A DNA stretch of 64,000 nt from Cocos nucifera (lineage: Eukaryota; Streptophyta; Magnoliopsida; Arecales; Arecaceae): assembly GCA_006176705.1 (NCBI GenBank), contig QRFJ01000782.1, positions 248,001-312,000 of the forward strand, read 5' to 3'. Below, in pieces: positions 12,118-25,925 of the stretch (its first letter is position 1; each line of letters starts with the position of its first letter). Under the pieces are notes generated by a model. The model saw only the letters and a program-made list of their open reading frames with translations, did no database searches and was not told the origin of the DNA. A program made the position numbers and the translations under genes.

Positions 12118-13426
12118 GGAGGTACTGTCTTAAATCCATCTAGTGAATTAGGACCATCCTTTTCTAACTTGGATAAGCTCCAATCAGACTAAGACAAGAT
12201 TCTTGTCCAAATAAATTTGACTCAGTCAAGTCAAATCAGAATGATTACAGAAGAAGAATGTTAGGCTCAATCGTGTGCTAGCTTGATTTTCTTGAACCTA
12301 ATTGGATCTTATCCAAATCAACTAAACTAGCTTAGCCTAATTGATAACATCCAGACCTAAACCCTTGTTTGTATGATCTAGTTAGGTTTAGTTCCATATG
12401 ATAATGAGACATGTTGTGATCTCTATCATGGACATTATCGAAACATCTTTCGATGGATCAGAACTTTTTTGATTCATACAATTAGAATGATTGATCATCT
12501 AAATCATTCTAATTGCTACCAAAATCCACCAGTGACACCTAGCAATATATGGTGGCAATCCATCAGAATCAAAAGCGAACCTCTCGGTGCAGCTACCTGT
12601 GTAATTGGATTCTTCGATCTTGAGCCCAACTGGATTAGGGTTAAGATGAACTTGTCAAACCCAACATCCGTCATATGAATTAATCATTCGATTTGAGTTT
12701 GATGTGAAATCCTAATAGAAACTCTTTCTATCATATTCACACTACCATGGTCATGGGCTTATGGACTCGATCTTATGATCATCATAGGGCTACTCCTCAT
12801 TTATTGAGGGAGATAGATCCCCTATTGGTACAATCCAATTTCTATAATAAACATGCTATAGCCAACATATACCTCAAGATTTCGAATGGCTAGGAGATCG
12901 AGTTATGGTATAGTCAAACTATAACACCCTCAAGATGAACTGTCGATGCACCTTAAGTCAAAGAACCAAACACACCACTACAGCATCGAGTCAGTCATTA
13001 ACGAGAAGGTTGACTTTCTTATGACTACTCGAGGTGGTCACGCTCAGTGCTCTCATTCTCTAACGAGTACCTATACACTTGCTCTGATGTCTTCACACCA
13101 TAAACTCTAGACTCATCTATCCTAAGGAAGCGATTATACACTAACCTTCCAAATCAATCATCATCCTCATAATGATCCTATAGTCGGAAGCTATTTATGA
13201 GTTAATTATGAAAACTCATATCTTAAATTTTTAACTCTTGAAAATATGACTTATCATTTTCATTAACTCAAAGGATGTATCACAGACACTATTTACATAA
13301 TGTGATAAAATAAAAATTAATCTATTATTAATTTAAGTCAAAATTATAAAATTACCCTTAGAAGTGTATTACAAACGTCAGCCAATCTAGCTTCTAGGGC
13401 ACACATCTAACAAACTCCTACTTGAT

Positions 13427-16400
13427 CTAAAGCCAAGTGGCTACATATCTAAGTCCCATCTTCTCTAAGTGGGCTTTGATCTTCTGCTAGCTCAATGGCT
13501 TTGTCAGTGGATCCGCCACATTATCTGCGGTGTCGACTTTTTTAACCTCGACGTATCCCTTCTCAAGGTAATCATGGATGAGGTGGTATCGTCACTCGAT
13601 GTACTTGAATTTCTGATGAGACCTCGACTCCTTATTAGGGTTATGGTGCCATTGTTGTCATAGTATAGAGGAATGGCATCTGATGGCATCACTCCGAGCT
13701 TTACGGTAAACTTTTTGTACCAAAATGCCTCCTTTGCAGCTTCTAATGTAGTAATGTATTCTACTTCCATTGTTGAGTCTGTAATTACTGTCTACTTGAA
13801 ACTCTTCCAACCGACAGCTCCATCATTGCATATAAATAGACTCCCAAATATCGACTTTCGATCATCTATGTTGGACATAAAGTTCGAGTCTGTAAATGCC
13901 TAAACCTAGAGTTCTCCATTTCCAAAGACTAGAAACATGTCCTTAGTCCTTCTCAAGTACTTGAGGATACATTTTACAGAAATCCAGTATTCTTCGCCTG
14001 GATTCGATTGATACGTACTTGTGACACTCATAGCATGGACTATATAAGGTCGTGTACATAGCATGGCATACATGAGGCTTCTTATTGCAGAAGCATAAGG
14101 GATCTTGCTCATGCATTTAATTTCCTCAGGTATGCTAGAACACATCTTCTTGGAGAGATGAATCCCATGTCCGAAGGGTACCAGACCCCTTTTAGAGTTT
14201 TTCATGCTAAATCTCTTTAGCACCTCCTCCATATACGTCTTCTGTGAAAGTCCTAGCATCCTATTTGGTCTATCGCTATAAATCTTTATTCCTAATATAA
14301 AGGATGCTTCTCCTAGATCTTTCATAGAGAACTCCTTTGACAACCATACTTTGACTGTAGTTAGCATGGGAATATCGTTCCCAATTAGGAGGATGCCATC
14401 CATGTATAGTATGAGGAAGACAACAGCACTTCCACTGATCTTTTTGAATACACACGATTCCTCCTCATTTTTGATGAAACCAAATATTTTGATTACATCA
14501 TTGAAATGAGCATTCGAACTCTAAGATGCTTGCTTAAGTCTATATATGGATCTTTGCAGCTTGCAGACATTGTGATCTCCATCACTAGATGTGAAACCGA
14601 ATGGCTACTCCATATAGATATCTTTCTCAAGATATCTATTTAAGAACCCTATTTTCACATCCATCTGTCATATTTCATAATAAAAATAGGCTATAATTGC
14701 AAGCAATGTGTGGATGAATTTCAGCATGGCTACTGGTGAAAAGATATCCTGATAGTCAATGCCTTCGCATTGACTATATCCTTTCACTACAAGTCTTGCC
14801 TAGAATTTCTCATATTCCCATCGGCACTTATCTTTCTCTTGAAGATCCATTTACACCCAATAGGTACTATACCTTCAAGTGGATCTACCAAGGTCCAGAC
14901 ATGGTTCAAGCACATTGAGTCAATCTCTGACTTCATTACCTCTAAAAATTTTTTAGAGTTGATATCTGATATTATCTCGTCATAGATTTTGGGATCAACA
15001 CCATGAACCCCATTTTCTATAAGAAACATTTTTTCTACATCCTCTTGAACAGTACCTAAGTATCTTTCAGAAGGATGGGAAACCCTAGTTGATCTATGAG
15101 GTGGTGGAGGTAGTATATGGACTGGTTCTAATTGATTTGGTTTCCTAGGTTTCTTAGCTCATTGCTCACCTAAGACTTTCTCGTCGAGCCTAATCTATCT
15201 CTCGATGCTACCATCTTGAATAAACTATTTTTTAAGAAAGATGGCGTATCGACTTACAATCACATTGTAGTCTTCCGAAAGATAGAAATAATATCCTAAC
15301 GACACTTTAGGATATCTTATAAATCAAGCTTTAAAGGACCTAGACTATAACTTGTCTGTCTGTTGTTTCTTAACATGGGCTGGACAACCCCAAATTCTAT
15401 GGTAACTCAAACTTGATTTCTTATTATGCCATATCTCATACGGTGTGGTAGCAATGATTTTAGAGAAAACCCTATTCAGTAGGTAAATTACTATTATCAG
15501 GCTATATCCCTAAAAAAATTTAGGGAGGCCGTAAAGCTCATCATGAATCAGACCATATCTAATAGGTTCTATTTCTTTATTCTAAAATCTCATTTAGTTA
15601 AGGTGTTCCAGATAGAGTCCATTGAGAGACTATGCCATTATCCTTAACATAGTCTAAAAATTTTCTACTAAGATATTCTCCTCCTCGATCTAATCGAAGA
15701 ACCTTAATAGGATTTTTTTGTTTATTTTTCTACTTCATGTTTGAATTTCTTGAACTTTTCAAAGACTTTAGATTTATGTCGCATCAAGATATACATACCC
15801 ATACCGAGAAATATCATCAGTAAAGATGATGAAGTAGACATAGTTGCCTCTAGCCGGCACATCAAATGGCCCGCATACATCTGAATGTACTAAGGCAAGT
15901 AGGTCCATGGCCCTTTTCTCGTGTCCTACAAATAAGAGCTTGGTCATTTTGCCATGAAGGCATGATTCATAAATCGAATATGACTCGAAAGTCAATGGAC
16001 TCAATAGCCCAAATTTCTTCAATTTGTTAATCCTGTCTTCGGCTATATGGCCTAGCCTAAGGTGCCATAGATGCCTATCATTTAGACTATCTCTAGGTCG
16101 CTTTGATCCTATAGCATTCACATTTTGGTTGATATTAAAAATAGAAACATCAATATGTAACTGGTAGAGGCCATTTATAAGAAAATCACTTACAATTTTA
16201 TTATTTTCAAAAAGAATATTATAATGGTCCTTAAGAAAACTAATTACATAGCCTTCCTGTGCTAAGCATGAAATAAAAATTAAATTCTTGCTTGCTATAG
16301 GCACATAAAAATAGTTTCTAAGTACTAGATCTAATCCTGATGGTAGTCGAAGAGGGTAGGTTCCCATGGTTATAGTAGCAATTCTTGCTCCATTTTCGAT

Positions 16401-17377
16401 GGTAGGATCATCTCACCATCCCTCAACCTCCTGCTCTCCTCAAGTTTCTGCATATAAGTGCACAAGTGAGCACTAGAACTAGAGTCAAGCATCCAACTGG
16501 ATAAAGAAGAAATCATAAGGTTAGATTTTATAATGAGCATACCTTCAGAAGGACTTGCCGCCTTCTTATTTTTGAGGTTGGCTAGGTATTGAGGGTAGTT
16601 CTGCTTCTAGTGGCCATCGACATTGCAATAAAAATACTTTTCTTTATCAGTGACCTTCTTCTTTGGCTCTTCCTTCTTCTTCCCACCATCCATCTTCTGC
16701 TTCTTCATGGATTTCTTCTTCTTCCTAAAAGACTTTCTCTTGAAAGAAGTCCGCTCCACAGCAAATATTGAACCTTTAGAATATTTCATAGAAAGCTCAG
16801 CAGCGACTAGCATGTTCATTAATTTGGCTAGGGTACATTGTATCTTATGCATATAAAAGTTCATAATAAACTGACCATATGCATCGGTCAAGGACTGTAG
16901 GATCACATTAATCTGTAAGTCCCTATCCATGATAACATCGAGCTTCTCAAGCTCCTCAAGGTCCTTGATCATTATCAAATAATGATCTTGGACTGACTGC
17001 CCATCATGCATCTGAGCTTTAAAAAGTCTATAGGAGACTTAATACTTAGCTGCATGACTTTGCTCACCAAACAACTCTTGCAAACGAGCCAATATCTATC
17101 GAATTGTCATGATGTTCTCATGTTGGTGCTTCAAGTCATCTGACATTGAGCCCAACATATAGTACCTTTTCTTATTATTTTCATCCATCCACCTTTCCTA
17201 AAATGCTCTCTGTTCAATAGTTGGATGGGCTGGTATAGTGGATGGGTCCTGGTCCAATACATGAGATAGCTTTTTAGAATCAAAAATAATTTTATAGTTT
17301 CGTAGCCAATCCTTAAAATTGGGTCCAGTCAATTTGTGGGTATCTAAAATCTTGGCTAAAGGGTTGGATGCAGACTT
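13427..17377 (-). pseudogene. Cop-A gag-pol polyprotein, decayed
   Basis: Order on the minus strand: gag (17377 to about 16560), protease/GAG-pre-integrase and integrase (about 16500 to 15200), reverse transcriptase (about 15030 to 13906), RNase H (about 13900 to 13427). This order (integrase before reverse transcriptase) defines Ty1/copia. Visible motifs: SASNPLAKILD at the gag start; a knuckle reading YFYCNVDGH with the first Cys replaced by Tyr; HLWHLRLGHIAEDRINKLKK; VHSDVCGPFD; CKWIFKRKISADGN; LGEASFILGIKIYSDRPNRM; MEVEYITTLEAAKEAFWYKK. The start codon is AAG instead of ATG (17375-17377), and the reverse transcriptase YVDD box is YMDG (about 14395-14406), losing a catalytic aspartate. Stops and shifts break the frame into pieces, including a TAG at 15225-15227. 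The protein cannot be functional. Confidence 0.9.
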
Positions 17378-19245
17378 TTTTCCTGTAGAGAGTAAAAATT
17401 TCTAGTTAGATTTTGTAATTAGACTTAATCAATTTATTTAGATGTTTCATTTTTAAATAAATTAGGCTCCCACTATTTACTCGAATTCCTACACTTTCTT
17501 GGTAGAGATGTGAAAATCTCAGTGATTAAAGACTTCTAGTGGATGGTGTAGTCCCACCGACTAGCTCACCACCTCATCTAACAGTTATTGGTGATAGATT
17601 TGCTGATGAGTGGATAACTCTTATCCAATGATTCTCTAATCATGATGCATCCAAACCTAGTCTCTAATTCATGAAGCTCACTGTATCCGAAATATTGCTC
17701 CACTTCTTAGTTAAGTTAGATCCACCATTTGCACGAATTGAATTTTTGATTTGGTCCCACACCATATCCAGAATATTGAGCCCAACCCATCCTCCAACCC
17801 ATCATATCCAATGCCTAATAGGCATGGTTACGTCTTCCTAGTGCAACTGAACCACTATAACCAGTCAAGAACAATCAACTCTGAGAAAGGCCCGCATATC
17901 TACAATGGTGGAAGATCTTAGACTTAATATTTTTTTAGAAAGATTTAATTTAGGTCTCTTTAAACTTGACTTGATTTAGTCATAACAATTATGATTAACC
18001 TAGAGGCATGGGTTGGCTCGAATTATTAGCCACCTCTAATTAGAACTAGATCGACCCATATGCTAGGTAAGTGAGATCGGTGGAAGGGATATGTCATTAA
18101 CTCAGCAAGAATGCATTCGAGTCGAGTAGCTCCTAATTAAAAAGCAGTCGGTCTCTGCCACACTTATCTTAGATATCAAATTATCAAACCAAAATCAATT
18201 TGGTTAGCTTACAATCCAGGCTCGAACCACGAAGCCAAATCAAGTCTTGGCTTGATTGATTCATATCTCAATGTGATTTGACCTTGACCTAGACTTAATC
18301 CTATTAGGCTTATCAAATCTAAGCTTTTTTTGATCCCACCTAACTAACTCTTGATTTAGTTTGATCAACCGCTAGACCTAATTAAGCTATCCAAGCCCGA
18401 ACCCAATCTTATGAAGGTGTCTTAGATCTGAAAATTCATAATTTTTAGATCTAATTGATTTCATAATCATAATACTTAATTAAGTTTGGATTTATAAATA
18501 AGACATATATCAAAATCCTCGGATTTTAGGATCTAGGGTTTTGTAGAAAAGTAAGTTCTGATTTTTAATTAAGAATGAACACGCAGCACCCCTACATGCC
18601 ATAAGAATACCTGATCGAATGGGAGGAGAGGGCCTTTCAACCCTACTTTATTCTTGTGATCGAACGATCATGGAGAATGCCTTAATCAAAAATTTATTTT
18701 TCACTACAAAATAAGTTAGATCTAAAACATGTATCTCATATATAATTATTGATCTAACTAATACATGCCTTGCATACATCTCATGTATCATAACTCAATC
18801 AACCATGCATACTTTTGGATCTAATATATCACATATTAAATTTAAAAAATAAAATTTTAAATTTGATCACATCTAAATAAAACTATTCTATAACTAGTCT
18901 AAGTATGCATCTTTTATATCTCATATGAATAAATTAAAAATTAAAAACTTTATTTTCTACTTTTTAGATCTTGTTACAATAATTATAACATAAAAAAATA
19001 AAAATAAAATAGGTTTAAAAATATATTTAATTAAATTAACAACATGATTATACTAGACTACACATAGAACTATTCTATTTCTAGTCTAGTCATGCATCTC
19101 ATACATTATAGATCCAAATCATATAATTTTTAATTTTTTAATTTTAAATCTAATCACATCTAATGTGACATCTAAAATTATTTAATATCAAATTATAAAT
19201 AAAAATTAAATTAGATCTAAAATAGTTCTGAAGAACTGCCAACCT
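17378..19245 (-). other. Cop-A leader
   Basis: No gene. It aligns with the leaders of Cop-C, D, E, H and J, including TTGGTCCCACACCATATCC near 17752 (inverse of CGGATACGGTGAG in younger copies) and the inverted-repeat region at about 18560-18690. Confidence 0.8.
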
Positions 19246-19258
19246 GGCTCTGATATCA
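19246..19258 (-). promoter_or_regulatory. Cop-A primer-binding site
   Basis: On the minus strand TGATATCAGAGCC, one base from TGGTATCAGAGCC, which pairs with the 3' end of initiator-Met tRNA. It lies two bases inside the LTR. Confidence 0.9.
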
Positions 19259-19260
19259 TT

Positions 19261-21517
19261 TGAAGAAAAAATCCTATTTTTCGTCATAAGATCATTCAGA
19301 TCTGATTGGATCTAAAAGAATATTTTAAATAGTTTTCTTAAAAATCCTAATTAGATTTAAGACATCTTAGATCTGATCCTAAAAATCAAATATTAAAATA
19401 AAATAAAATTAAATCTAATTTAATTTTATACTTTTTTTTTTGGATAATCGAATTACCCTGATGATGATCCTGACACTCCTGAGGTTCTGGATCGAGCCAC
19501 GCACGTGCCTACCCTCTACCATAGTCCACTCGAGCAGGAGCTAGATGTCTTCTCCTTTTGAATCAGTGCTCCAAAATTTAGATCTTAATCTAATCTTGAA
19601 GTTCTTCAAAACTTCTTTTGAAGAAGCAACAATCTTCTCTTTCAGCAGTGCTGTATTCTTCTTGATCTAGGTGCCAATACACTTTGGACTTCTCTTGAAC
19701 ATGTGCTCAACTCCTTAGACATGGAGAGGGGAGAGAGAGAATCAAAGGGAGGCATGGAAGAGAGGGGGATAGCCTTGTGGCATGGTGAACGGAAGAAGCA
19801 CATAAACCCTAGGCGTAGACAAGGTTTAAATTGACCCTACTGCACCAGGAAGTGCCACATCATCCCGACCAATCAGAGGTCTTCATTCAATCAGATCTAA
19901 ATTTGATTGATGGGATGATGTCATCTGATCTAATCAGATGAGAGTTCCTTAAAAAGCCACATAGGTGGCGCCAACATAGGATAAACCCAAAAATGTTTGG
20001 CACCCAAGTATTTGATCATATCAAAATACCCTAGAGTCCCATCTACATGGGACTCCTATCTTATCCACATGGGATACATGCCTAGGATGGTATGCACCCT
20101 CTATCTTTCTTTTTTTAGTAGGGGGAGAAGAGACCTAGGTGCTCCCCAATGAGTGCATGACACATGGCCCTTTGTCTAAGTGTCCAAGGTCAATTGTTGA
20201 TCCTTGTCTGAAAATAAGAATTGGCAGGTATTGTCTTAAATCCATTTAATAAATTAGGATAACCCTTTTCTGACTTGGACAAGCTGTAGTTAGACTAAGA
20301 TAAGGTTCCTGAGTGAGTCAAAATAAATTTGGCTCAGTCGAGTCAAACTAGATTGATTATAGAAGAAGAATATTAGGCTCAATCGTGTGCTAGCATGATT
20401 TTCTTGAATCTAATTGGATCTTATCCAAATCAACTAAATTAGGTTAGCCCAATTGATAACATCTAGATGCAAACTCTTATTTGTGTGATCTAATTAGATT
20501 CAGTTTCATATGATAATGAGATATGTCGCGATCTCTATCATAGATATCATCAAAACACCTTTTGATGGATCAAAACTTTTCTGATTCATATAATTGGAAT
20601 GATTGATCATCTAAATCATTCTAATTACTCCCAAAATCTATCAGTGACATCTAGCAGTATATGGTGGCAACCCATCAGAATCAAAAGTAAATCTCTTGGT
20701 GCAGCTACCTATCTGATTGGGTTCTTCTATCTTGAGCCCTGATTGGATTAGGATTAAGGTGAACTCATCAAATCCAACATCCGTCATATGAATTAATCAT
20801 TCAATTTGAGTCCAATATAAAATTCTAATAGAAACTCTTTCTATTATATTCACACTGCCATGGTCATGGGCTTATGGACACGATCATCATAGGACTGCAC
20901 CTCATCTACCAAAGTAGATAGATCTTCTATTGGTGCAATCCAATTCCTACAATGAATGTGCTATAATAAACATATACCTCAAGATTCTGAATGGCTAGGA
21001 GACCAAGTTATGATATAGTAAAACTATAACACTCTCAAGGTGAACTACTGATGCACCTTAGATCAAAGAACCAGATATACCACTATAGCATCGAGCCAGT
21101 CATTGACGAGAAGGTAAACTTTCTTATGATTGCTTGAGATGGTTACGCTCAGTGCTTTCATTCTCTAATGAGTATTTGTACTCTCACTTTGTTGTCTCCA
21201 CACTATAAACTTAAGACTCATCTACCCTAAGAAAGTGATTGTATACCAACCTTCTAGATCAGTCACCATCCTCGTGATGATCCTATGCTCGAAAGCTATT
21301 TATGAGTTAATTATGAAAACTCGTGTCTTAAATTTTCAACTCATAAAAATATGAGTTGTCATTTCCATTAACTTAAAGAATGTATGATAGACATTATTTA
21401 CACAATGTGATAGAATAAAAATTAACCATTTATTAATTTAAGTTAAAATTATAAAATTACTCTAAGAAGTGCATTACAAGTGTTAGCCAATCTGGCTTCT
21501 AGGGCACACATCTAACA
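19261..21517 (-). repeat. Cop-A 5' LTR (2257 bp)
   Basis: Starts TGAAGAAAAA next to the primer site and ends TCTAACA. Target duplication GTTTT follows at 21518-21522. It is intact and shows how the other, interrupted LTR should read. Confidence 0.93.
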
Positions 21518-22742
21518 GTTTTAAGATAGGGTATATCTACTTGGTCATTAGCTTCAGTATTATACCCATTGTCATCAAAATTATCCACCTCATAATGAGC
21601 CAAATAGGGATTTAATGAATCCTAAGAAATAATTATGGGTGAAGCTTCCTCTAGTGTGTTATTCATCTATGGTTCTTGGGAAGTCTTTCTTAATTCCATC
21701 ATCTCATCAGTTTGTCCATTCCCATTAAAAGGATTGGGTGACTCTAAGGCACTTAAGGTTGGGTCCATATATAACTAAGGTGATGGAATTGGTTCATCCA
21801 ACCATTCTAGTTCTCTCCTATATTTTGTTGCCTCCATTAAATGGTCTAATAGGATATTTTTAGTTTTGCGAGGTTGTTCTATGATCATATTATTTTTGAG
21901 AGTTTTAACTGATTATTCAAAAAAAGCTTCTGGGATATTAAAATTTCTATCTAGGAATAGTCTCTTAGGGTCACTCTTAGGCTGACTAGGCAACTCACTT
22001 TCATTAACAGCCATGACTAACTAACCCAACCGTATTTCTAGTCGGGCAATGGCTTGAGAGTTTGAATTTATGGTTTGCATATACGAATGAAAGGTTTGTT
22101 GCAAGGTTTGATTGTTAAATTCTAGCTTGTTTAATGCTTGTTAAATCTTCTCTTCAGAAGTTGACTCATTGTTATTTGGAGAAGATTGATAATATGGGTT
22201 GGGCATATCATACTGTACATCCATGAATGTGGGTCCTAGTGGCACCGGGGAAACCACTGGTTGTGATTGCCACGAAAAAATTGGTTGAGCTCTGTAGCTT
22301 GGATTTTAGGTATTGAAGTATTGGTTATTTCTTGATCTGTAGGCCATTTGGGTTTGATCATGATAAACCTGCTCGTACATATTCTAAGAAAATCAATGTG
22401 GGTATTCACTTGCATAATGGGTGGGGCTCAAACAAATTGCACAAACTTATTGTGCTGGAGAAAAAGATAGATATGAAGGATTTCTATTGGCTTTTACATG
22501 ATCTAATCTTTTGGATAGCTCAGCATAAAAATCTATCTTTGATTGTTATTTATTTTATTTTATTTTATTAAAAAATAAAAAAATAAGAGGAGAGAATTCT
22601 AAAAATAAGAGTCTAGAGGGTCCTAGATCTACGAATGATAGAGGAGAGTATTTTAATTAGGATTTAAATTGTAATAGTAAATAAGTTAGGCAAGCATGGA
22701 CTCTCTATCCTAGGGTTTATCTAGATCTAGACAACTCCTAAC
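21518..22742 (-). pseudogene. Gyp-3 leader tail and gag zinc-finger/C-terminal part
   Basis: On the minus strand it begins with GTTAGGAGTTGTCTAGATCT, the second half of the gypsy leader whose first half ends at 45907. Within about 200 bp the leader jumps into the late part of gag: ELSKRLDHVKANRNPSYL, then CAICLSPTHYASEYP (a zinc-finger-like motif whose last Cys is Tyr), NPSYRAQPIFSWQSQ, and NSQAIARLEIRLG followed after a stop by NESELPSQPKSDPKRLFLD. This is Athila/Tat-type Gag. The Gag core is absent, so there is a deletion near 22530. Several stops are present. The sequence continues into the pre-RT piece at 3932-3512 once Cop-A is removed. Confidence 0.75.
22738..22742. repeat. Target duplication of Cop-H, misplaced copy (CTAAC; GTTAG on the minus strand)
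   Basis: It directly precedes the inverted LTR end TGAAGGAAAA. On the minus strand it reads GTTAG and continues the gypsy leader exactly where 45903-45907 (GTTAG) stops. See the first finding. Confidence 0.85.
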
Positions 22743-23627
22743 TGAAGGAAAAATCTAGTTTTCTGGATCAGATTCGTTCAGATCTGATTGGATCAAGAGA
22801 AATATTTCAAAAATTTTTCTCTTTGATCAGGATTAGATCTGAGATTTTTCAGATCTGATATTATTGATTTAATGAAAAAATAAAATAAAAAATAAATTAA
22901 ATCTAATTTAATTTTACCTTATTGTGGATAATCTGATTATCCTATGATGATCTTGATGCCTGCCTGAGGTTCTGGATCTAGCCATGCAAGTGCCAAGCCT
23001 CTACTAGTATCCACTTGGATAGGATCTGAAGATCTTCTTCTTTTTTATCACTTCTCCAAAAGTTAGATCTGGATCTAATTTTGAAGATCTTCAAAATTTT
23101 TTTGAAGATGTGAGTTGTCTCTTGCAGCAATGCTGCTTTTTTCCTTTTTCTGTCATCTTTCTCTTGCTTGGATCGCACCAAACTTATGCCCAAAAATTTT
23201 TGGGTGTGCATAGGAGAGAGAACACCTAAAGGTGGCATGGAGGAGGTAGAGGGGCAGCCTTGTGGCATGGGCAATGGGTCAAGCATCTTTGATCTTGGCG
23301 TAGACAGGATTTTTATAGATCCGATTGTGCCAAGCAATGCCACATCATCCCGATCAATCATGGCTTTTTGTGCAATTAGATCTAAATTTGATTGGTGGAA
23401 TGACATCATCTGATCTAATCTGATGAGAGCCCCTCTAAATCATCCTTAGATGGTGCCAAGATTGGGTTAAAGCAGTCTTCTAGGCGCTGTCCAAGTAGAA
23501 TCTCCGAAGCAACTAGAGTCCCATCTATACGAGACTCCAGATGCTTTATCCATGGGCGCATGCCACCCTAGGCATGCACCCCTTATCCATCAACTTTTTA
23601 GTAGGTGGACTTGGTCTAAGAACTCTC
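22743..23627 (-). repeat. 3' end portion of the Cop-H 3' LTR, inverted and displaced
   Basis: On the minus strand it runs from GAGAGTTCTTAGACC to the LTR terminus. It matches the Cop-H 5' LTR from about 47308 onward, including the private stretch GATCAAAGATGCTTGACCC. That stretch is absent from the C, E, I and J LTRs. It supplies exactly the part missing from Cop-H's 3' LTR at 53417. There is no primer site at 22742, so this is an outer LTR end. Confidence 0.85.
23623..23627. repeat. Target duplication of Cop-I/C, misplaced copy (CTCTC; GAGAG on the minus strand)
   Basis: It immediately precedes the Cop-C LTR. Its complement GAGAG equals 53413-53417, which immediately precedes the Cop-I LTR. 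Confidence 0.85.
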
Positions 23628-24945
23628 TGTTAGATATATGTGCCCTAGAAGCCAGAATTGGCTGACACTTGTAATACACTTCTAGGGGCAAAATTATAAT
23701 TATGACTATAATAAATAAAATTGGTTATTTTCTATCACATATGTGTATTTAGTGTCTGTGATACATCCTTTGAGTTAATGATAATGATAATTCATATTTT
23801 CAAGAGTTGAAAATTTAAGACATGAATAATCATTATTAACTCATAAAATGCTTCTGACCATAGGATCATCATAAGGATGGTGATTGATCTGGAAGATTGG
23901 TATACAATCGCTTCTCTTTAGTAGATGAGTCTTAAGTCTATGGTGTGGAGACACCAGAGCGAGAGTATAGGTACTCGTTAGAGAACGAGGGCACTGAGCG
24001 TGACCATCTCGAGTAGTCATTAGGGAGTCTACCTTCTCGTCAATGACTGACTCGATGCTGCAGTAGTGTGTCTGGTTCTTTGACCTAAGGTGCATCGATA
24101 GTTCACCTTGAGCGTGTTATAGTTTGACTACACCGTTACTCGATTTCCTAGCCATATGGAACCCTGAGGTGTATGTTGGCTGTAGCATATTCATTGTAGG
24201 AATTGGATGGCATCAAGATGGAATCTATCTACCTCGGTGGTAGAGGAGCAGCCCTATCATGATCATGAGAATCAAGTCCTAAAGTCCATGGCCATGTCAA
24301 AGTGAAATAATAGAAAGAGTTTCTATTTAGGTTTTCATATTGGACTTGAATCGAATGATTACATCATATGACAGAAACTAGGGTTTGACGAGTTTACCTT
24401 AACCCTAATCTGATTGAGGCTCAAGATAGAAGGACTTAATCACATAGGTAGCTGCACCAAGAGGTTCGCATTCAGCTCTAATGGATTGCCACCATAAACT
24501 GCTAGGTGTCACTGGTGGATTTTGGGAGCAATTAGAATGATTTAGATGATCGATCATTCTAGATGTTCGAATCAAAAGAGTTCTGATCTATCGAAAGGAG
24601 TTTCGATGATGTCGATGATAGAGATCATGACATATCCCATTACCATACAGAAACCTAACTAGATCACACAAACAAGGGTTTGAATCTGGTGATCATCAAT
24701 TGAACTGATCTAGTTCAATTGATCTGAATGAGATTCAATTAGGTTCAAGGAAATCGTGCTAGCACTTGATTGAACCTAACGTTCTTCTTTTGTTATCACA
24801 AATAAGTTGTCCTGTCTGAGCCAAAGAAGTTTGTGCTCAATCAGAGGCCTTCATATGGTCTAACTGGAGGTTATCCAATTCAAAAAAGGTTGTCTTATTT
24901 TGTAAGACATTACCTGCCATTTTTGGTCACCTGCCATCTTGTTCT

Positions 24946-25015
24946 TTGACTTTGGTCAAAAGTCTACCTTTGACTGGTCAAATGTTGACCATTGACACTT
25001 TGACTTTTGTCCACA
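24946..25015 (+). promoter_or_regulatory. W-box array in the Cop-C LTR
   Basis: Repeated TTGAC/GTCAA cores, mostly strict TTGACC or TTGACT on either strand, about 300 bp upstream of the TATA. W-boxes are the binding sites of WRKY factors. Regulation by them here is inferred. Confidence 0.6.
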
Positions 25016-25312
25016 TGTCATGCACCTATTGGAGAGCTGGTGGGGACCAGTCCCCCTGCCAGAACTTGGCAGAGGGCGTGCGCCACCCTTGGCGTGTGCC
25101 CAAGTTGGAGGCGCCTAGGAGTCCCTATTGGACAAGGACTCCATCTCCTTTTTGGATTCCAATTAGAGTTCTCCTAAGAACCAACTTTGACTGATCTTAG
25201 GCACCCTCTAAGGAGGAATCCAGGGGACTCTATTCCCACTAATCAGATTTAGATCTGATTTCATAAAGAGTTATGATTGGTTGGGAAGAAGAGGAGTTGG
25301 ATCACAGTTAGT

Positions 25313-25321
25313 CTATAAATA
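25313..25321 (+). promoter_or_regulatory. TATA box of the Cop-C LTR
   Basis: CTATAAATA, followed by AGACCCTGCGCCCAACTC. The same element is at 34512 (Cop-E) and 56210 (Cop-J); Cop-H has CTATAAAAG at 47615. It marks the likely U3/R boundary. Confidence 0.7.
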
Positions 25322-25912
25322 AGACCCTGCGCCCAACTCAAGGAGTAATTTTTTTGAAGTGATTGAAAGGCATCACAATTCTCCACACCCCAAGGCCTTT
25401 TCTCCTCTCCTCCTCCACACCAAAGCATCTTCTCCCTCTCCTCTCCATGTCCAAAAGAGTTTTGGTTCTTGGTTGACGCGATCCAGATCAAAGAAAGACG
25501 ACTGAAAGCTAGAAGGCTGCACTGCTGCATAGGACAACTGTTGATCTTCAAAAGGAGTTTTGAAGATCCTCCAGATCAGATCCAGATTTGATTTTTGGAG
25601 ATGTGATAGAGAAGAAGAGAATCTCTAGATCCAGCCTGAGTGGATATCGGTAGAGGCCAGGCACTTGCGTGGCTAGATCCAGAACCTTCCGCTGCATACA
25701 GGATCATCAACGGGTAATAGGATTACCCACATCAAGGTAAATTAAATTTGATTTAATTTATCTAATTTTATTTTAATTTTTAAAATAATAATAATTAGAT
25801 CTAATATATCTCAAATCTGATTAGGATCAAAGAGAAAAATTTTTGAAATATATCTCTTGATCCGATCCGATCTGAACGAACCTGGTCTGAGAAATCAGGA
25901 TTTTCCTTCAAC

Positions 25913-25925
25913 TGGTATTAGAGCC
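25913..25925 (+). promoter_or_regulatory. Cop-C primer-binding site
   Basis: TGGTATTAGAGCC, one C-to-T change from the initiator-Met site TGGTATCAGAGCC. Confidence 0.9.

Larger units (their letters stand above)
3933..13412 (-). repeat. Cop-A 3' LTR, split by Gyp-2
   Basis: Two pieces, 3933-4919 and 12118-13412 (about 2.28 kb joined), match the intact LTR at 19261-21517 in order. The break corresponds to the intact sequence GGCAGGTATTGTCTTAAATC near 20226. The right end reads TCTAACA (13406-13412) and abuts the polypurine tract (GTAGGAG on the sense strand). Confidence 0.9.
3933..21517 (-). mobile_element. Cop-A: complete Ty1/copia retrotransposon with a nested gypsy in its 3' LTR
   Basis: Minus-strand element with both LTRs, primer site, leader, gag-pol and polypurine tract, flanked by a perfect GTTTT duplication. 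It sits inside Gyp-3. Without the nested Gyp-2 it is about 10.4 kb. Its start codon, one catalytic residue and several codons are mutated, so it cannot move by itself. Its LTRs belong to the same broad copia family as the elements further right but lack their dense W-box array. Confidence 0.93.
23628..25910 (+). repeat. Cop-C 5' LTR (2283 bp)
   Basis: Starts TGTTAGATATATGTGCCC and ends TTTTCCTTCA, two bases before the primer site. It contains the W-box array at 24946-25015 and the TATA at 25313. The private segment CAAGGAGTAA through AAAGGCATCACAATTC (about 25339-25382) follows the TATA region. Confidence 0.93.
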